Positions 47,006 to 58,146 are shown, counted from the first letter of the stretch. The stretch: DNA of 64,000 nt from Zantedeschia hybrid cultivar (GCA_030544215.1 JARZZO010000003.1:31996379-32060378), one strand, 5' to 3'. Made by a program: numbers and translations. The notes: generated from the letters alone by a model not told the origin.

Positions 47006-48265
47006 TGTGAGTGCTTAGAATGAGTGTGTGATTATCTTGAAAAATCTATGTTGTTTAAGTGAAAAAGAAGCCTATTAAAAAGAAACTACGTGAAGTGATC
47101 GCCAGAAACTTTTGACTTAAAAGTTCCAAAAGAAAATTTGATCGCCTACCTGTTTAAACGTGGGAGATGTTGAGCTCTTGATTCCCCTTCTTCAGCCGGC
47201 TGAAGAAAGAGAGCCCTTCCTTTTCCTTTGTTCTTGCTGTTGAGTTTGAATTTGAGGATCGTCCATAGTTCTTTGATTTGTGTGTTGATTTCCTCCCCTT
47301 TTGATTATCCTTTGCAGCTTACAAGAAATAGAAAGAAGAATAAAGAAATGATGAGAACTTAAGCAAAAGTAATATCCATTCTAATCAGAGTTTTAAACAT
47401 GCAACTAAACATAAAACTCACTTGTTGGGATGGTCTTTGAAACCCCTTTAAATTGGTTTTGAAAATGATGCTAATGTGGTGTGTTTGCATGAAGTGATGT
47501 GATGGAGAATGTAGAATTAATGAAGATATGAATATGAAAAGTGTAGAAATGAATTGAAAAACTTATGCCGATTGGATGAAGCCTTGAATTGGATGAAGAT
47601 TGGATGAAGAATGGACGCCGGCTTCTGGAAACAACAACACTTTGGCGTTAGGACGTCGTTGCTTCGATCTTCAATTTTAACTCTGATTCTAACTTTTTTC
47701 TCACTCTGTCACCCATTCAAGATGCAGGGTATTTATAGACTTCTTCTGCGTCCGTGGATTTACATGAAAAAATCTTAAGATTTATCCGCATTAACCAACA
47801 GATAAATACAAATTAATTCATCTTTATCTGTAATTATCTAAAACGCGTCCTCAATGGCTGACGCCTTTCAGATTGATTAAGATAAAGATAAATATCCGAG
47901 AAAACTTATCTTTATCTGTATTAGCTAAAACGCGTCTACATGTATAGACGTCTTTTACACTAATTAAGATAAGGATAAACATCCGGAAGAGAAGTAGAAA
48001 TAGCTTAGGAAACCTAAAACACGTCATGTCTCACAGACGCCTTTTAGCTAATTAATCAACTGATTAAAATTCAAATTTAAACGTTAAAATAAGAATAAAC
48101 TCTAAATGGCGTCAAAATTAATTGATTAACTTAAACATGTCTGTTAAACCCGACACTCAAAAAGATCAATAAAAATTAATCAATGATTAAATATCAAACC
48201 ATTCTGAGGCATTATTATATGATATGAAATTTACTCGAAATGACGTTAAAATTAGCGTGTCTACA
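47006..48265 (-). repeat. Element E 5' LTR
   Basis: 1260 bp. Minus strand starts TGTAGACACGCTAATTTTAACG and ends AAGCACTCACA. It is nearly the same as 25353-28669 without F, apart from about 61 missing bases near 48113, where one palindrome is cut in half. Confidence 0.92.
47728..47740 (-). promoter_or_regulatory. TATA box in the E 5' LTR
   Basis: Minus strand GTCTATAAATACCC. The same sequence is kept in the 3' LTR (about 28074) and in solo LTR G (about 44233). Transcription would start some 30 bases downstream, near 47700. Confidence 0.65.
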
Positions 48266-48270
48266 ATCTT

Positions 48271-48742
48271 CATTTTTAATGAAGCCATAAGATTTGATTG
48301 CCTCATCAAATCTTATGTTCCAACTTCGGGATGCTTGCTTCAGTCCATAAATGGACCTCTGCAACTTGCATATCATGTCTAGAGATTCTTTGGATGTGAA
48401 TCCTTCTGGTTGCATCATATACACCTCCTCCTCAAGGTTTCCATTGAGGAAGGCAGTCTTCACATCCATCTGCCAGATCTCATAATCATGGTAGGCAGCA
48501 ATAGCGAGATGAATTCTGATGGACTTAATCATAACAACGGGTGAAAAGGTTTCGTCATAGTCAACACCGTGTATTTGACGATAGCCTTTTGCCACTAATC
48601 TTGCTTTATAAGTCTCAATACGTCTATCTGCACCGATCTTTCTTTTAAAGATCAATTTGCAGCTGATAGGTATTATACCATTGGGTAAATCCACCAAGTT
48701 CCAAACTTGGTTGACGTAAATGGACTGTATTTCAAAATTCAT
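48271..48742 (-). pseudogene. Element B reverse transcriptase N-part
   Basis: YVNQVWNLVDLPNGIIPISC, YKARLVAKGYRQIHGVDYDE, FLNGNLEEEVYMMQPEGFTS and YGLKQASRSWNIRFDEA, ending GFIKNED at the insertion point of E. The next residues of the same protein start at 25347. The apparent open frame runs on past 48271 into E's LTR by chance. Stops in 48743-48984 separate it from integrase. Confidence 0.88.
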
Positions 48743-48984
48743 GGCTTCCCGCCATTTCCCGGCCTCTGGACTTTCAATGGCCTCCTAATAAGTCTTGGGA
48801 TCATCATCCTCATTATAGAGTATCCTTGAATCATCCAAATTAATATGTCCCACATATCTTTCTAGTGGTTTAGGTACTCTTTCAGACCTACGAGGTTCCT
48901 GTGTATCATTTTGAACAGGTTCAGAAACTGACGGTTCATTTGATGAACCATTGCCAGTTTATGGGTCTGGAATTTCTTCCAGAA

Positions 48985-49960
48985 TTACTTTACTCCCACT
49001 GTCCTTTTGGAGAATATAATCTTCTTCCAGAAAGACAGCTCTCCTGGATACAAGCACCTTTTGTTCGCCAGGATGATAAAAGTAATATCCATAAGTTTCC
49101 TTTGGATATCCCACAAATCTGCATTTGTCAGTTCTGGATTCCAGCTTATCTGTGTCATGTCTTTTAACATGAGCAGGACACCCCCAGACTTTAACATGTT
49201 TAAGGTCTAGTTTCCTTCCATTCTATATCTCATATGGAGTGGTTTCAACAGATTTGCTGGGTACCTTGTTCAAGATATACATAGCCGAGCTAAGTGCATA
49301 TCCCCATAAGGACACTGGTAATTTGGACATGCTCATCATGGATCGCACCATTTCCATCAATGTGCGATTTCTCCTTTCTGATACACCATTCATCTGAGGT
49401 GTATAAGGAGGTGTAAGCTGAGAAAGGATACCATTATCCTTTAAGTATTTAATGAACTATGTACTCAAGTATTCACCACCCCGATCAGATCAGATGATTT
49501 TTATACTCTTTCCTGTTTGGTTTTCTACTTCATTCTTAAATTCTCTGAATTTCTCAAAGGCTTAAGATTTATACTTCAATAAGTATATATATCCAAACCT
49601 TGAGTAATCATCAGTGAATGTAATGAAGTATGAGAAACCACCAATGGCTTGGGTTGACATAGGACCACATATATCTGAATGTATGAGTTCTAATATATCT
49701 TTGGTTCGTTCTCCAGTTCCACTAAATGGAGACTTAGCCATTTTACCCATTAAACATAACTCACAGGTTGCATATGATTCAAAATCAAATGGATCAAAAT
49801 ATCCATCTTTATGCATCCTTTGGAGTCTGTTTTCACCATTGTGTCCAAGCCTACAATGCCACAAGTAGGCTTTGTTCATTTCATACTTACTCCTTTTAAT
49901 TGAAGAACCAATATGTAAATTATCATGAGACACATTCAATCGATACAATCTATTGGACAA
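48985..49960 (-). pseudogene. Element B integrase
   Basis: Zinc module HCRLGHNGENRL...CELCLMGKM, then LELIHSDICGPMST (first D). A stop at 49562 follows LLKYKS. Beyond it the second Asp motif reads as a stop followed by SDRGGEY (Arg codon changed to TGA, near 49490), and NGVSERRNR gives the Glu (near 49375). The end KRCLYPGELSFWKK lies at 49020-49080. The motif set is complete but the frame is broken at least twice. Confidence 0.85.
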
Positions 49961-50029
49961 AATAGCAGAAGCTATTAATTTATTTCCGAAATAAATTGAA
50001 CAACTATTGTTCCCAAAATGTAAATTGTA

Positions 50030-51157
50030 TCAAATTCTATTTAAACATGAAATAGAAATGATGTTCCTTATTATGCTAGGTACATAATAACATTCATCTA
50101 ATAAAAATGTGTCTTCGGATGGTAGCTTGAGCTTCACTGTCCCCACAGTGATCGCTGCAACTCTTGCGCCGTTACCTAGCCTCAGCTCCACCTCGCCGGT
50201 CCTTAGCTTACGTCTTCTTGTTAGTGCCTGCACAGAATTGCAGATATGAGATACACATCCAGTATCTAATACCCATGATGTACAATCTCTTATTGACAAG
50301 TTTACATTTATCATATAGATACCTGAAGCGTCTTGCTGCTTCACAGTTCCTTGAGCCTTGTCCTTAAGGTATTCTTTGCAATTCCTCTTCCAATGCCCTT
50401 TCTGGTGACAGTAGAAGCAATCACCTTTCTCAGCACTTTTACCTTTGTCTTTCTTGGTAACCTTTGCCTTTCTCTGAACCTTGTTCTTATTCTTTCGAAA
50501 AGCTTGGACTGCAAGTCTTTTTCTGTTGGTCTTACCAACCATTAGGACTTGGGGTTTATCCTTCATAAGGTTCCCCTCAGCAGTTTTTAACATGTTCAGC
50601 AGTTCAGCTAAGGTGGCCTGGATCTTGTTCATGTTAAAATTAACGATGAACTGAGCATATGACGGTGGAAGTGAAGACAACACGAGGTCTGTGTGCATCT
50701 CCTTGGGAAGTGTAATCCCAAGAGCATCCAACCTCTCCACCCACTCAATCATCTTCAGCACGTGATTCTGTACTGAAGTTCTCTCTGCCATCTGAGCCTT
50801 GAACAGATTCTTCGGTATCTCATATCGTTCAATTATACTCTGCTCACCAAATAGCTCCTTCAAATGGAGCATGATGGATCTAGCATCCATCTCTTCATGT
50901 TGCCTCTGCAACTCATTGCTCATAGAGACTAACATGTAGCATTGGGCCATGGTGGAATCTTCCTTCCATTTTTCATACGCTATCATTTCCTCCTCTGGAG
51001 CATCCAATGCTGGTTCAGCAGGTGGTTCACTATCCAAGACGTAGGCAATCTGCTCAGACCTGAGGACTATCTTCAGGTTTCTGAGCCAGTCTGAGTAATT
51101 GGTGCCTATCAAACGGTTGGCATCAAGTATGCCTCGCAACGGGTTATGGTGCGACAT
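50030..51157 (-). pseudogene. Element B gag-protease
   Basis: A 375-codon frame starting MSHHNPLRGILDANRLIGTN, with copia gag (NYSDWLRNLKIVLRSEQIAY, EMHTDLVLSSLPPSYAQFIV), a basic tail, an intact CCHC knuckle CFYCHQKGHWKRNC and protease WVLDTGCVSHIC with intact DTG. It is the best-preserved gag of the three copia elements and shows what A and C have lost. It runs on to NIISISCLNRI before a stop at 50030. Gag itself could still be translatable; the rest of pol is broken. Confidence 0.88.
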
Positions 51158-51346
51158 TCTCGCCTACAGGAGATAATCAATTGATAATTAGTAGATATTC
51201 AGATTAACTAAAACAAGATATGGTCTTTTATTATCTAGTTTTACTCCCACTAATTTTCGACGGACTATATAACCTTCAGATATACAGAACAGGAGACGCC
51301 GACTGTCTCCTAGTGGGGATCAGAATCTCCAAGCATCACAGTATGA

Positions 51347-51652
51347 CCTTGGGTAAACACGTAGTATCATACCGCTATCTCAGAGCAATCATCTCATGAT
51401 AATTACAACTCCTTGCAATATTCGATCATATTTCGGCTCCCAGGTTATTAATGGTCCCGGGTAAACACAGTAGACTATTATCTCCGGTTTAAGTATTACC
51501 ATTAATACGTGATAAAGTAGAGTAGAAATATAGTTCCCGGGTAAACACATGGATGACTATATCGTTCCTCTACATTTATCCAAAGGCATCTAATGCCATG
51601 ATCAACAGTCCTCTCAACAGATGATGGCAAACCTCGAGTAAACACATAGTAT
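51347..51652 (-). repeat. Four-fold leader motif of element B (variant)
   Basis: Four copies of minus-strand TGTGTTTACCCGGGA or near, at 51347-51366, 51455-51473, 51535-51551 and 51632-51652. In sense direction the spacing is 97, 80 and 108. The spacing matches that of C (96, 80, 110) and A (89, 80, 99), but the right half of the motif is different (CGGGA in place of ACAAGG). Confidence 0.85.
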
Positions 51653-51699
51653 CTGCCACCACTGAATTAAGTTCTATTAATCATATTGATGGAGAGCCA

Positions 51700-52744
51700 C
51701 GCGGTGCATTCTCAATGACTCGCGCTCCGGCTTAGAATTTGTTACGAAAGTTTTACTTATTTAGTTTGGTCTCATCCTAGGTGATAGTATTAAATATATC
51801 GAATATATTATAAATACTAATAACCTAGCAAATATAAAGCACACGCATTACATACATGTCATTAGTGTGGTCATGGACGGCATTGCGGTTTGACTTGAGC
51901 CAGACAGTCAAACGCACACACATACACAATATAACAACTTATATCATGAGTCATCAAACCCATGGATTCAATGAACTCCTTCATTTTCATCTGGTCGGCA
52001 GTTGTGGATCATCCTCGCTCCGCGCGCAGCTTGCTCGATCAAATTACATCATAATTCTCAATTACATGATAATTTAAAAGAGGAAGCCTTATGACGATTA
52101 CATCAAGGAGGAAGGTAGAAGTACAATGGAATATGAGAGGGAGAGGTTCGCAGACCTCTATTTATTAATAAACAATAAACCATACAATCACATTCCACAT
52201 CCACAATTAATGCTCGTCCATGACCACCATGTGTTTTAGTTAAATAAACCACACATGAATTGCACATCAAATGGCTAAAGAAATTTTTCGAAAATAATAA
52301 TAGTTTCAGGTTTCATAAAACCAGGGACCAAACAAAATTTGGATTTAGAATTTTTGAAAAATTTTCATTAAGTCAAAGTATGCTAATTTAAATCTAATTC
52401 AAACAAGCAAACTAATGCACATCAAAATAAATGCACATAAACTCTAATTTGACAAGATTGTAACATTCCATGCAGATAAGATTAACTGGCATTAAATGAT
52501 AAATTTAACAATTAAATTTATTCCCCAATTATGTCCTTTAATCTAACAATTAGATTGAATTAACAACAACTTGTTAATTACCACTTTAATCCATATTAAT
52601 CTAATTATTGGACCATAAAATTAAAAACAGAACTCAATCTTATTGTAAAAACTCATTACAAATAATAATTAATTTTTTTTTTTAATTTGGAACAAAAACA
52701 GATTAAATAGGGATTAAAAACAAGAAAATAAAGGGAATTAACCA
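51700..52744 (-). other. Leader of element B with AT-rich tract
   Basis: Non-coding. The part 52260-52700 is AT-rich with TTAAATTTA and CTAATTATTGG-type words, counterpart of 13875-14640 in C. No gene recognised. Confidence 0.6.
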
Positions 52745-53040
52745 GCCGGTCCTTGGCTCGGACCCAGGTCCGCCCACAAGGGCGCGGACCTGGTCCGGGT
52801 CCAGGGCCGACTGGCTCGGACCCGGGGCCCGGCCAGGCCCGCCCCCCCACCCGAGCGCAGCTAGGAAACCCTAGCTGCGCGCAGGGTGGGGGGCGGCGGC
52901 TCCCTGCCGCCGGCAACCTACCCTGCAGGTGCCGGCCGGCAGGGCCCCGGCCAGAGGGCAGCTGCCGGCACCCAGGGGCACCGGCGACGGTGCCGGCAAC
53001 CCTTGGTTGCCGGCGGTTATCTTCCAAACCCCCCCCCCCC
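52745..53040. repeat. GC-rich palindromic island in the leader of B
   Basis: Inverted words such as GGTCCG...CGGACC, GGTGCCGGC...GCCGGCACC and GCCGGCAAC...GGTTGCCGGC, ending in a C-run (about 53028-53040). It has the same place and style as 13560-13850 in C. Frames through it on both strands are compositional. Confidence 0.7.
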
Positions 53041-53396
53041 CAAAAGTCGTTTTCTGCAAAAAAAAAAAAAAGGAACCCCATACTTTTGAAAAATAAAAAT
53101 AAATCTAGGGGTTATTTATCCTCCCGATCATGATGCAAGATCAGTACTTCGATCCACGACCCCATGGAAGGAATCCCATGCTCCATCGAGCCCTTCCTAA
53201 TGCTTGGGATGCTCGTGAACAATCCGATACGAGTAGTTCTTCGTCCGACGAAGAACACACGAAAATTGCAGAAAAATAAAAATTTAATGCTTACAGTTTG
53301 TCTTAAACTTGCTGTGTTCGTCTCATGAACGCATCACATGCATGGAATTAATTACAAAATTATCAAAAAGAGATCGGAACGGCGAAAACACAGTGG

Positions 53397-53414
53397 AACC
53401 TGGCTCTGATACCA
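53397..53414 (-). other. Primer-binding site of element B (initiator-Met tRNA)
   Basis: Minus strand TGGTATCAGAGCCAGGTT, one base from the 5' LTR. Confidence 0.9.
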
Positions 53415-53415
53415 C

Positions 53416-54967
53416 TGTTGGGTTCGCTGTGTCGCGATCCGATCTTAAAACGCAGCGGAACAAAATATTCGGGATCAGATCTGTCCCGTTTCGATCGTTA
53501 AAATAAAACCGGTGTAAATCGAATTTACCTTGCGCAGATTCGAATCCGTGTCCGTTTTCCAGTTCCATCGGAGCGATGCCGCAAGTCGCGTAGATGCCCG
53601 ACCTCTAACGGTATCCACGTGGTTCTCCTCGCGATGGATCGTCCTCGCTTCCTCGCTCGCTGCGGTGTTCGTAGATCCTGTCTGGCTGCGCGTAATCCGC
53701 CGCGACATGCGGATTCGGAATCCCCGTCGAACGGAAGGTGGAGCAGTTGGGAACCGCACGCCCAGAGGGGAGAGAAAGTGGGGAAGAACGAATGACGGCA
53801 AGGTCAGGGTTGCTGGCCCCGGACGTAGAATCCGTTCTTTTATAAGAAATCAGTTTGCGGTTTTTCATAAAAACCCAGACTTATCCGAAATCCTGTCGGA
53901 GTATCCATCGACTTGAAAACCATTTGCGTGTGACCCTCTAGGCCCAAATACCAGTCCAGTTAATAGCCCATTAAGTCCAGTAACCCTTTACTGATCTACT
54001 GAATTAATTAATATCCTTATATTCAATTAATCAGCCGAATTTAATGTCCCATAATAAATTCGGACGGACTGCCGATCACGTTGGATGCCAAGCAACATCG
54101 CGTGATCCTGGATGGTACTGGGGTTATCGCAACCCTCTATTGGAACCTTTCTGTCATCGGTTAGCGCGCGGATATAATCCTTCATCCGTACAATGTTCCC
54201 GAATCGACCTAGGGCATGGTTTACTGTTAAACCCTATTTAGTCAATTCACTTGAATCAGATGCCGCTAATCTGAATCCGATAACTCCTTATCGATTACAG
54301 AGTCCGCCCTGGCCAGGGACTTTAAGCGCATCATTCCCGGAACATTCTCTCTCAAACTACCGAGAGCAGATGATCCCGTATTGAACACACAATTACCTTC
54401 GAGGGCATTTCCCTGAACCCGATCGCTTGACTTATTGATAACCCATGGTTAGGGATTCGTTCGTCAAGGTCAAAGCTCAGAAACCTACCAACAAGATATC
54501 TTTGGAGTCTCAGGTCCAAGGATCATCCACGCAACCGTGACAAATGAATCGAGCTGGTTAACAGTGAGGTGATTACCATCCAGCGATTTATAGTCGGATC
54601 AGTTCAGTGAACTCATTCACCAATGAGCACCTATAGGTTCAGCATAGTGTCTCCACACAAGTGACTTATGGGATCAGTCACCCTCATCATATGAGCTGAA
54701 GTAACCTATACTAGTCTATCCGGAGGTTCGATGTCCTATCTCAAACATCCTATGACTAGGAATAATTAAGAACATGTGTTTATAAGTCTTCGGTCCCGTA
54801 ATTATGATCTCATCATAATCCGAAGACTGTTGCACATGTTCATGGACTTCATCGTGATACGATAAAAACATATCGAATTAATTACACATAATGAATTATT
54901 GCCATTTATTAATAATCTGAATAAATACATAGTATCGGATTGGCTTTAAGACCATCTAATGCTAACA
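53416..54967 (-). repeat. Element B 5' LTR
   Basis: 1552 bp; plus strand starts TGTTGGGTTCGCTGTG and ends CTAATGCTAACA, followed by the target duplication GTTAT. It aligns end to end with 22741-24292. Confidence 0.93.
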
Positions 54968-54972
54968 GTTAT

Positions 54973-55710
54973 GTCAAACCATTAGTGATCGTGTCGTCTG
55001 ACTATGATCTCCATAATAATTTCTCGTTCGTTCCAAACGAACCGATACCACCCTGATCAGGAATTTAGTAGAACGTCCATGTCATGACTCATTAACTGTC
55101 TGTGATATACCTGACAGTGAGCGATCCCCTCTTGACCATTAACGGTCTTCGCATGTATCTCGATGTGACTAATAATTCAGTATTTCATGACTTATGGTTA
55201 AAGTCACTTAACCAACCATTAAACCACACCAATTCTCATGCAAGACCATATTAATGTCTCAGGTCAAAGGATCAACGATACTACTGAGACAGATGGATCT
55301 TCAGTTGACATTAGGTATAATTAACCATCTGAAGATCCATCAGCTGATCAGTTCAGTGAACATCCTCTCAGGATGAACACCCACACATATGTGCTGGTGC
55401 CCTGCGCCTATGACCATGAGATTGGTCATCTACACATCATGCATGCTGATTTACAAGTAATCAATGTCCCAGAGTGATTACTCTCTAATCAGGAACAATT
55501 TAAGGTATGCGTCCATGTATAGTCAAACTCACGTTCGAGATCCCATCTCGAAATTGACCTTATAACCACATATCCTAGGGACAACACAAAATAATCCATA
55601 GATTACAAGTTTACGTTCTAATTACTACTTAATTATATTGAATAAGATTGTATAAAATATAGGGTCTACACGGCCCATAATTAGTCTGTAGGACACCCAA
55701 AAAACTAACA
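54973..55710 (-). repeat. Element A 5' LTR, outer part
   Basis: Continues the LTR interrupted at 22740 and ends CTAACA at 55710. Its last 306 bases match 6701-7006. The right-flank host bases are ACGAC; the matching left flank is outside the window. Confidence 0.87.
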
Positions 55711-56120
55711 ACGACCACTTCACACCATAGAGCGGAGGGACCATGGAGGACATTGCGATGGCTATGACGAAGGAGATGGAGAAATTGGGGGAGTGGAAGA
55801 GAGGTGCTGGGACTTCGAAATCGTGCCCTCTATAACACATTTAATACAGGCTCTTAGCTGTATTAAATCTGATAGGATTGAGAGTTTTATTATGAACAAA
55901 TTTTAAATTTGATAGAGGTTAACCAAACGTTAAAAATTGTTGCTATTAAAATCAATATTAAAAGAAGTATTTATATAGGTCCCTGATATAGAAATCAAAC
56001 AGGGCGTTATATAGGTTGTGAAAGCATATTGACATTGGGTCATTATTTGGTTTGACCTACAATATAGATAATACTGTGATTTGTGTCTCATATTTTATGT
56101 TGTTGTATATAAAACTAAAG
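55711..56120. other. Host sequence next to the nest
   Basis: First non-transposon sequence. Short frames only; nothing recognised. The last eight bases (56113-56120, AAACTAAA) are the left target duplication of the MITE. Confidence 0.6.
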
Positions 56121-56461
56121 AATAATACTTGCTGCACTGCGAGCCGGAAATCATCCAATCAGTTGTAACAGTAGCAAACTTTTTCCTATTTTTTTTATTT
56201 TTTGAATTTTTTTTAGGTCTGTTCCATCATGTCCAACGCGTCCGTACAATTCGATCGTTGACCAGACGATTCAAAAAAATCTGAAAAGTGAAAAAAACAA
56301 ACTATTCATTGGCCCAATTTTTTATTTTTCAATTTCTTTAGATCGTCAAATTGGTGATCAGGTATACAGACGTGTCGGGAGGGGTCGACCTAAGAAAAAA
56401 TTCAAAAAATAATATTTTTTCAAATGTACCACATGTGATGTAGTGCAGTAAGTATTACTCC
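56121..56461. mobile_element. hAT-like MITE
   Basis: About 341 bp with terminal inverted repeats GAATAATACTTGCTGCACT and, from the other end, GGAGTAATACTTACTGCACT. It is flanked by the perfect 8-bp duplication AAACTAAA (56113-56120 and 56462-56469); 8-bp duplications are typical of hAT transposons. The inside is itself roughly fold-back (AGGTCTGTTCCATCATGTCC against AGGTCGACCCCTCCCGACACG). No coding capacity. Confidence 0.75.
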
Positions 56462-57855
56462 AAACTAAATAGCGCTTAAATCCAAAATCAAACTAAAAAC
56501 TCTGAGTTAATAGAGTGAAGTATAGAAAACGTACTTTGTCCAAGCTGGACCTTTCGTTCTGTGTGGGCTTAAACTTGGCCAGACTAAACCCCAGCTAATC
56601 GACGCCCCCGCTCTCGCTTACTATCCTGCTGTCCACCAGAATTTCCTGTCATCTCTCCTGTTTGGATTGATGGAATCGGAGAGCTATAAAATCCGGTCCT
56701 TAACACTCTACTCCCTCTTTCTACAACCCCGGCCCTTTCCACCACCAGCAGGTTTTACAGTTCCACCTCTACACCCGAAGAACGAACTGGGGGCCATGAA
56801 GAAGATGCCGAGCAACCCCTTGCAATCCGAGGTTCCACCACCCACCATCCGAAAGGGACGTGGCGAGCAAATAACGGGGAAGGCGATGGACTCCATCGAA
56901 GAAGAAAGCGTGCTCTTGCCGGTTCAACTAGACCGTTGTTACGGATCAATTAATTAATATATTGGGGCTTCCAATAATGGTAGGAGAGAGAGAGAGAGAA
57001 AGAGAAGAACAGTGGAAGAAAACCGAACAAAGGAACAATTTTGGTGGGTGTTGAGATGTGAAAGAGATGGGTCGGATCCGGGTGGACAGATCAGAATGAA
57101 ACATGTGTCCTCTTGGCCATGGCTTACCAAATAATTCAATAGAATTAAATAGGGGAACAGGCCAGCATGGTGTCTAGGAGGGCCGATAGAGAGCTCTTGT
57201 AGAGAAAAATAAGATAAAATGGGAGCCAGTGTACTCCTCTTCTCCCACAGCTTCCCATTTCCCTCCCCAAGAAAGGGGACACCTCTGGGCATCTCTTGAT
57301 CAGGGCGCCAAGCTCAGTTTTGTCATGTATGTATGTCATTAATGACCTAATTCCATCTTCACCCATGTCAGGATAATGACAAGAAAAAAGAAAAAAAAAT
57401 GTTTCAATGCTTCATTTTGTTGACAGAAGTTGGGGGAGCAAAGTTTTGGTCACTTGTATGGCAGATTTGTTGTTAAATCTCAATTGGGTTTATCGAAAAC
57501 ATTGAAATTTGTTGATTTATTTTATTCAATAATTGAGGTAAACTACATAAAGCTTCCTACATGTTTTGTTATATAATATAGATATCTAAAATCAATTAAG
57601 AAAATGGTACAGTAACATCATTTCTTAATAGTACTTTTTGACACGCCTAAGTGATAATCATACATCGGAATGTAGGGTTATCAAAAGTGTAGGACAATAA
57701 CACTTCCCTTCAATGTGTGATTGCCATCTAGATATGTCAAAAAATGGTATCTATTTCTCTAGAAATAGTATTATCATACCATTTTCCAATCAATGATTGG
57801 TCTGTTTATTTTCATATAAAATATGTTGTATGAAAAACTTTTCTTGAAAGAGTTT
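56462..57855. other. Intergenic host sequence with GA repeat
   Basis: A short (GA)n run lies at 56983-57000. A frame at 56667-56957 on the plus strand is matched by equally long ones on the minus strand, and I see no domain in any of them. No gene called. Confidence 0.5.
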
Positions 57856-58146
57856 AGCTTGCTATACTAGCAGTCTGTGTAGTCATAATTTTCTTTTTTT
57901 TCCTAAAAGGCCTGTCCCAATCTGACTTAGACATTCACATAATCTGATCCCCCATCGGACAACTAAAAAAATTTAAAAAGTTAAAAATTAAACTCTAAAT
58001 TTTTAGGTTCTTTAGATCATTTGATGAGAGATTGACCAATATGGACATGTAGGCATAATAAGGCCGATCTTTTTTTTCCCTTTTTCGGTTTGTTTGGCTG
58101 CACTAGCAGCCAGCACAGTACCGACTACCAATGTAGCAAGTTAAAT
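57856..58146. mobile_element. Possible fold-back element (MITE-like)
   Basis: TTTAGCTTGCTATACTAGCAG on the left faces TTTAACTTGCTACATTGGTAG on the reverse strand at the right. The centre contains words like those of the MITE at 56121 (ATGGACATGTAGGC, GATTGACCAATA). No clear target duplication was found, so this is tentative. Confidence 0.35.

Larger units (their letters stand above)
25353..48265 (-). mobile_element. Element E: large Tat-like Ty3/gypsy retrotransposon with antisense genes
   Basis: Inserted in B's RT with the perfect target duplication ATCTT (25348-25352 and 48266-48270). On the minus strand: 5' LTR (48265-47006), PBS, gag, protease, G-patch, linker, RT, RNase H, second RNase H, integrase, then about 7.6 kb to the 3' LTR. 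That last region carries two plus-strand spliced genes. A second RNase H of archaeal type before integrase, large size and antisense frames between pol and 3' LTR are known traits of the Tat lineage (Ogre/Retand relatives); the assignment rests on these. F and G are inserted in it. Confidence 0.9.
22741..54967 (-). mobile_element. Element B: Ty1/copia retrotransposon in A's 5' LTR
   Basis: Minus-strand copia element with two 1552-bp LTRs (22741-24292 and 53416-54967) and the perfect target duplication GTTAT at 22736-22740 and 54968-54972. Order on the minus strand: 5' LTR, PBS, leader, gag-protease, integrase, RT, RNase H, 3' LTR. Its RT is split by element E (25353-48265). Confidence 0.93.
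6701..55710 (-). mobile_element. Element A: outermost Ty1/copia retrotransposon, host of the nest
   Basis: A minus-strand copia element: truncated 3' LTR (6701-7006), RT/RNase H (7207-8108), integrase (8520-9311), gag-protease (9381-10460), leader, PBS (21788-21806) and 5' LTR (21808-22740 plus 54973-55710). The leader is interrupted by C (11617-20925) and the 5' LTR by B (22741-54967). The right end is CTAACA at 55710, next to host DNA starting ACGAC. The 306 bases at 6701-7006 align base for base with 55405-55710, which identifies both as ends of the same LTR pair. Confidence 0.85.

Noticed and set aside
52656..53133. Pro/Gly/Arg-rich frames in the leader of B
   Set aside because: Same reason as in C; compositional.
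55743..55826. Small frame MEDIAMAMTKEMEKLGEWKR next to the nest border
   Set aside because: 27 codons, no family recognised; could be a broken host exon but nothing supports it.
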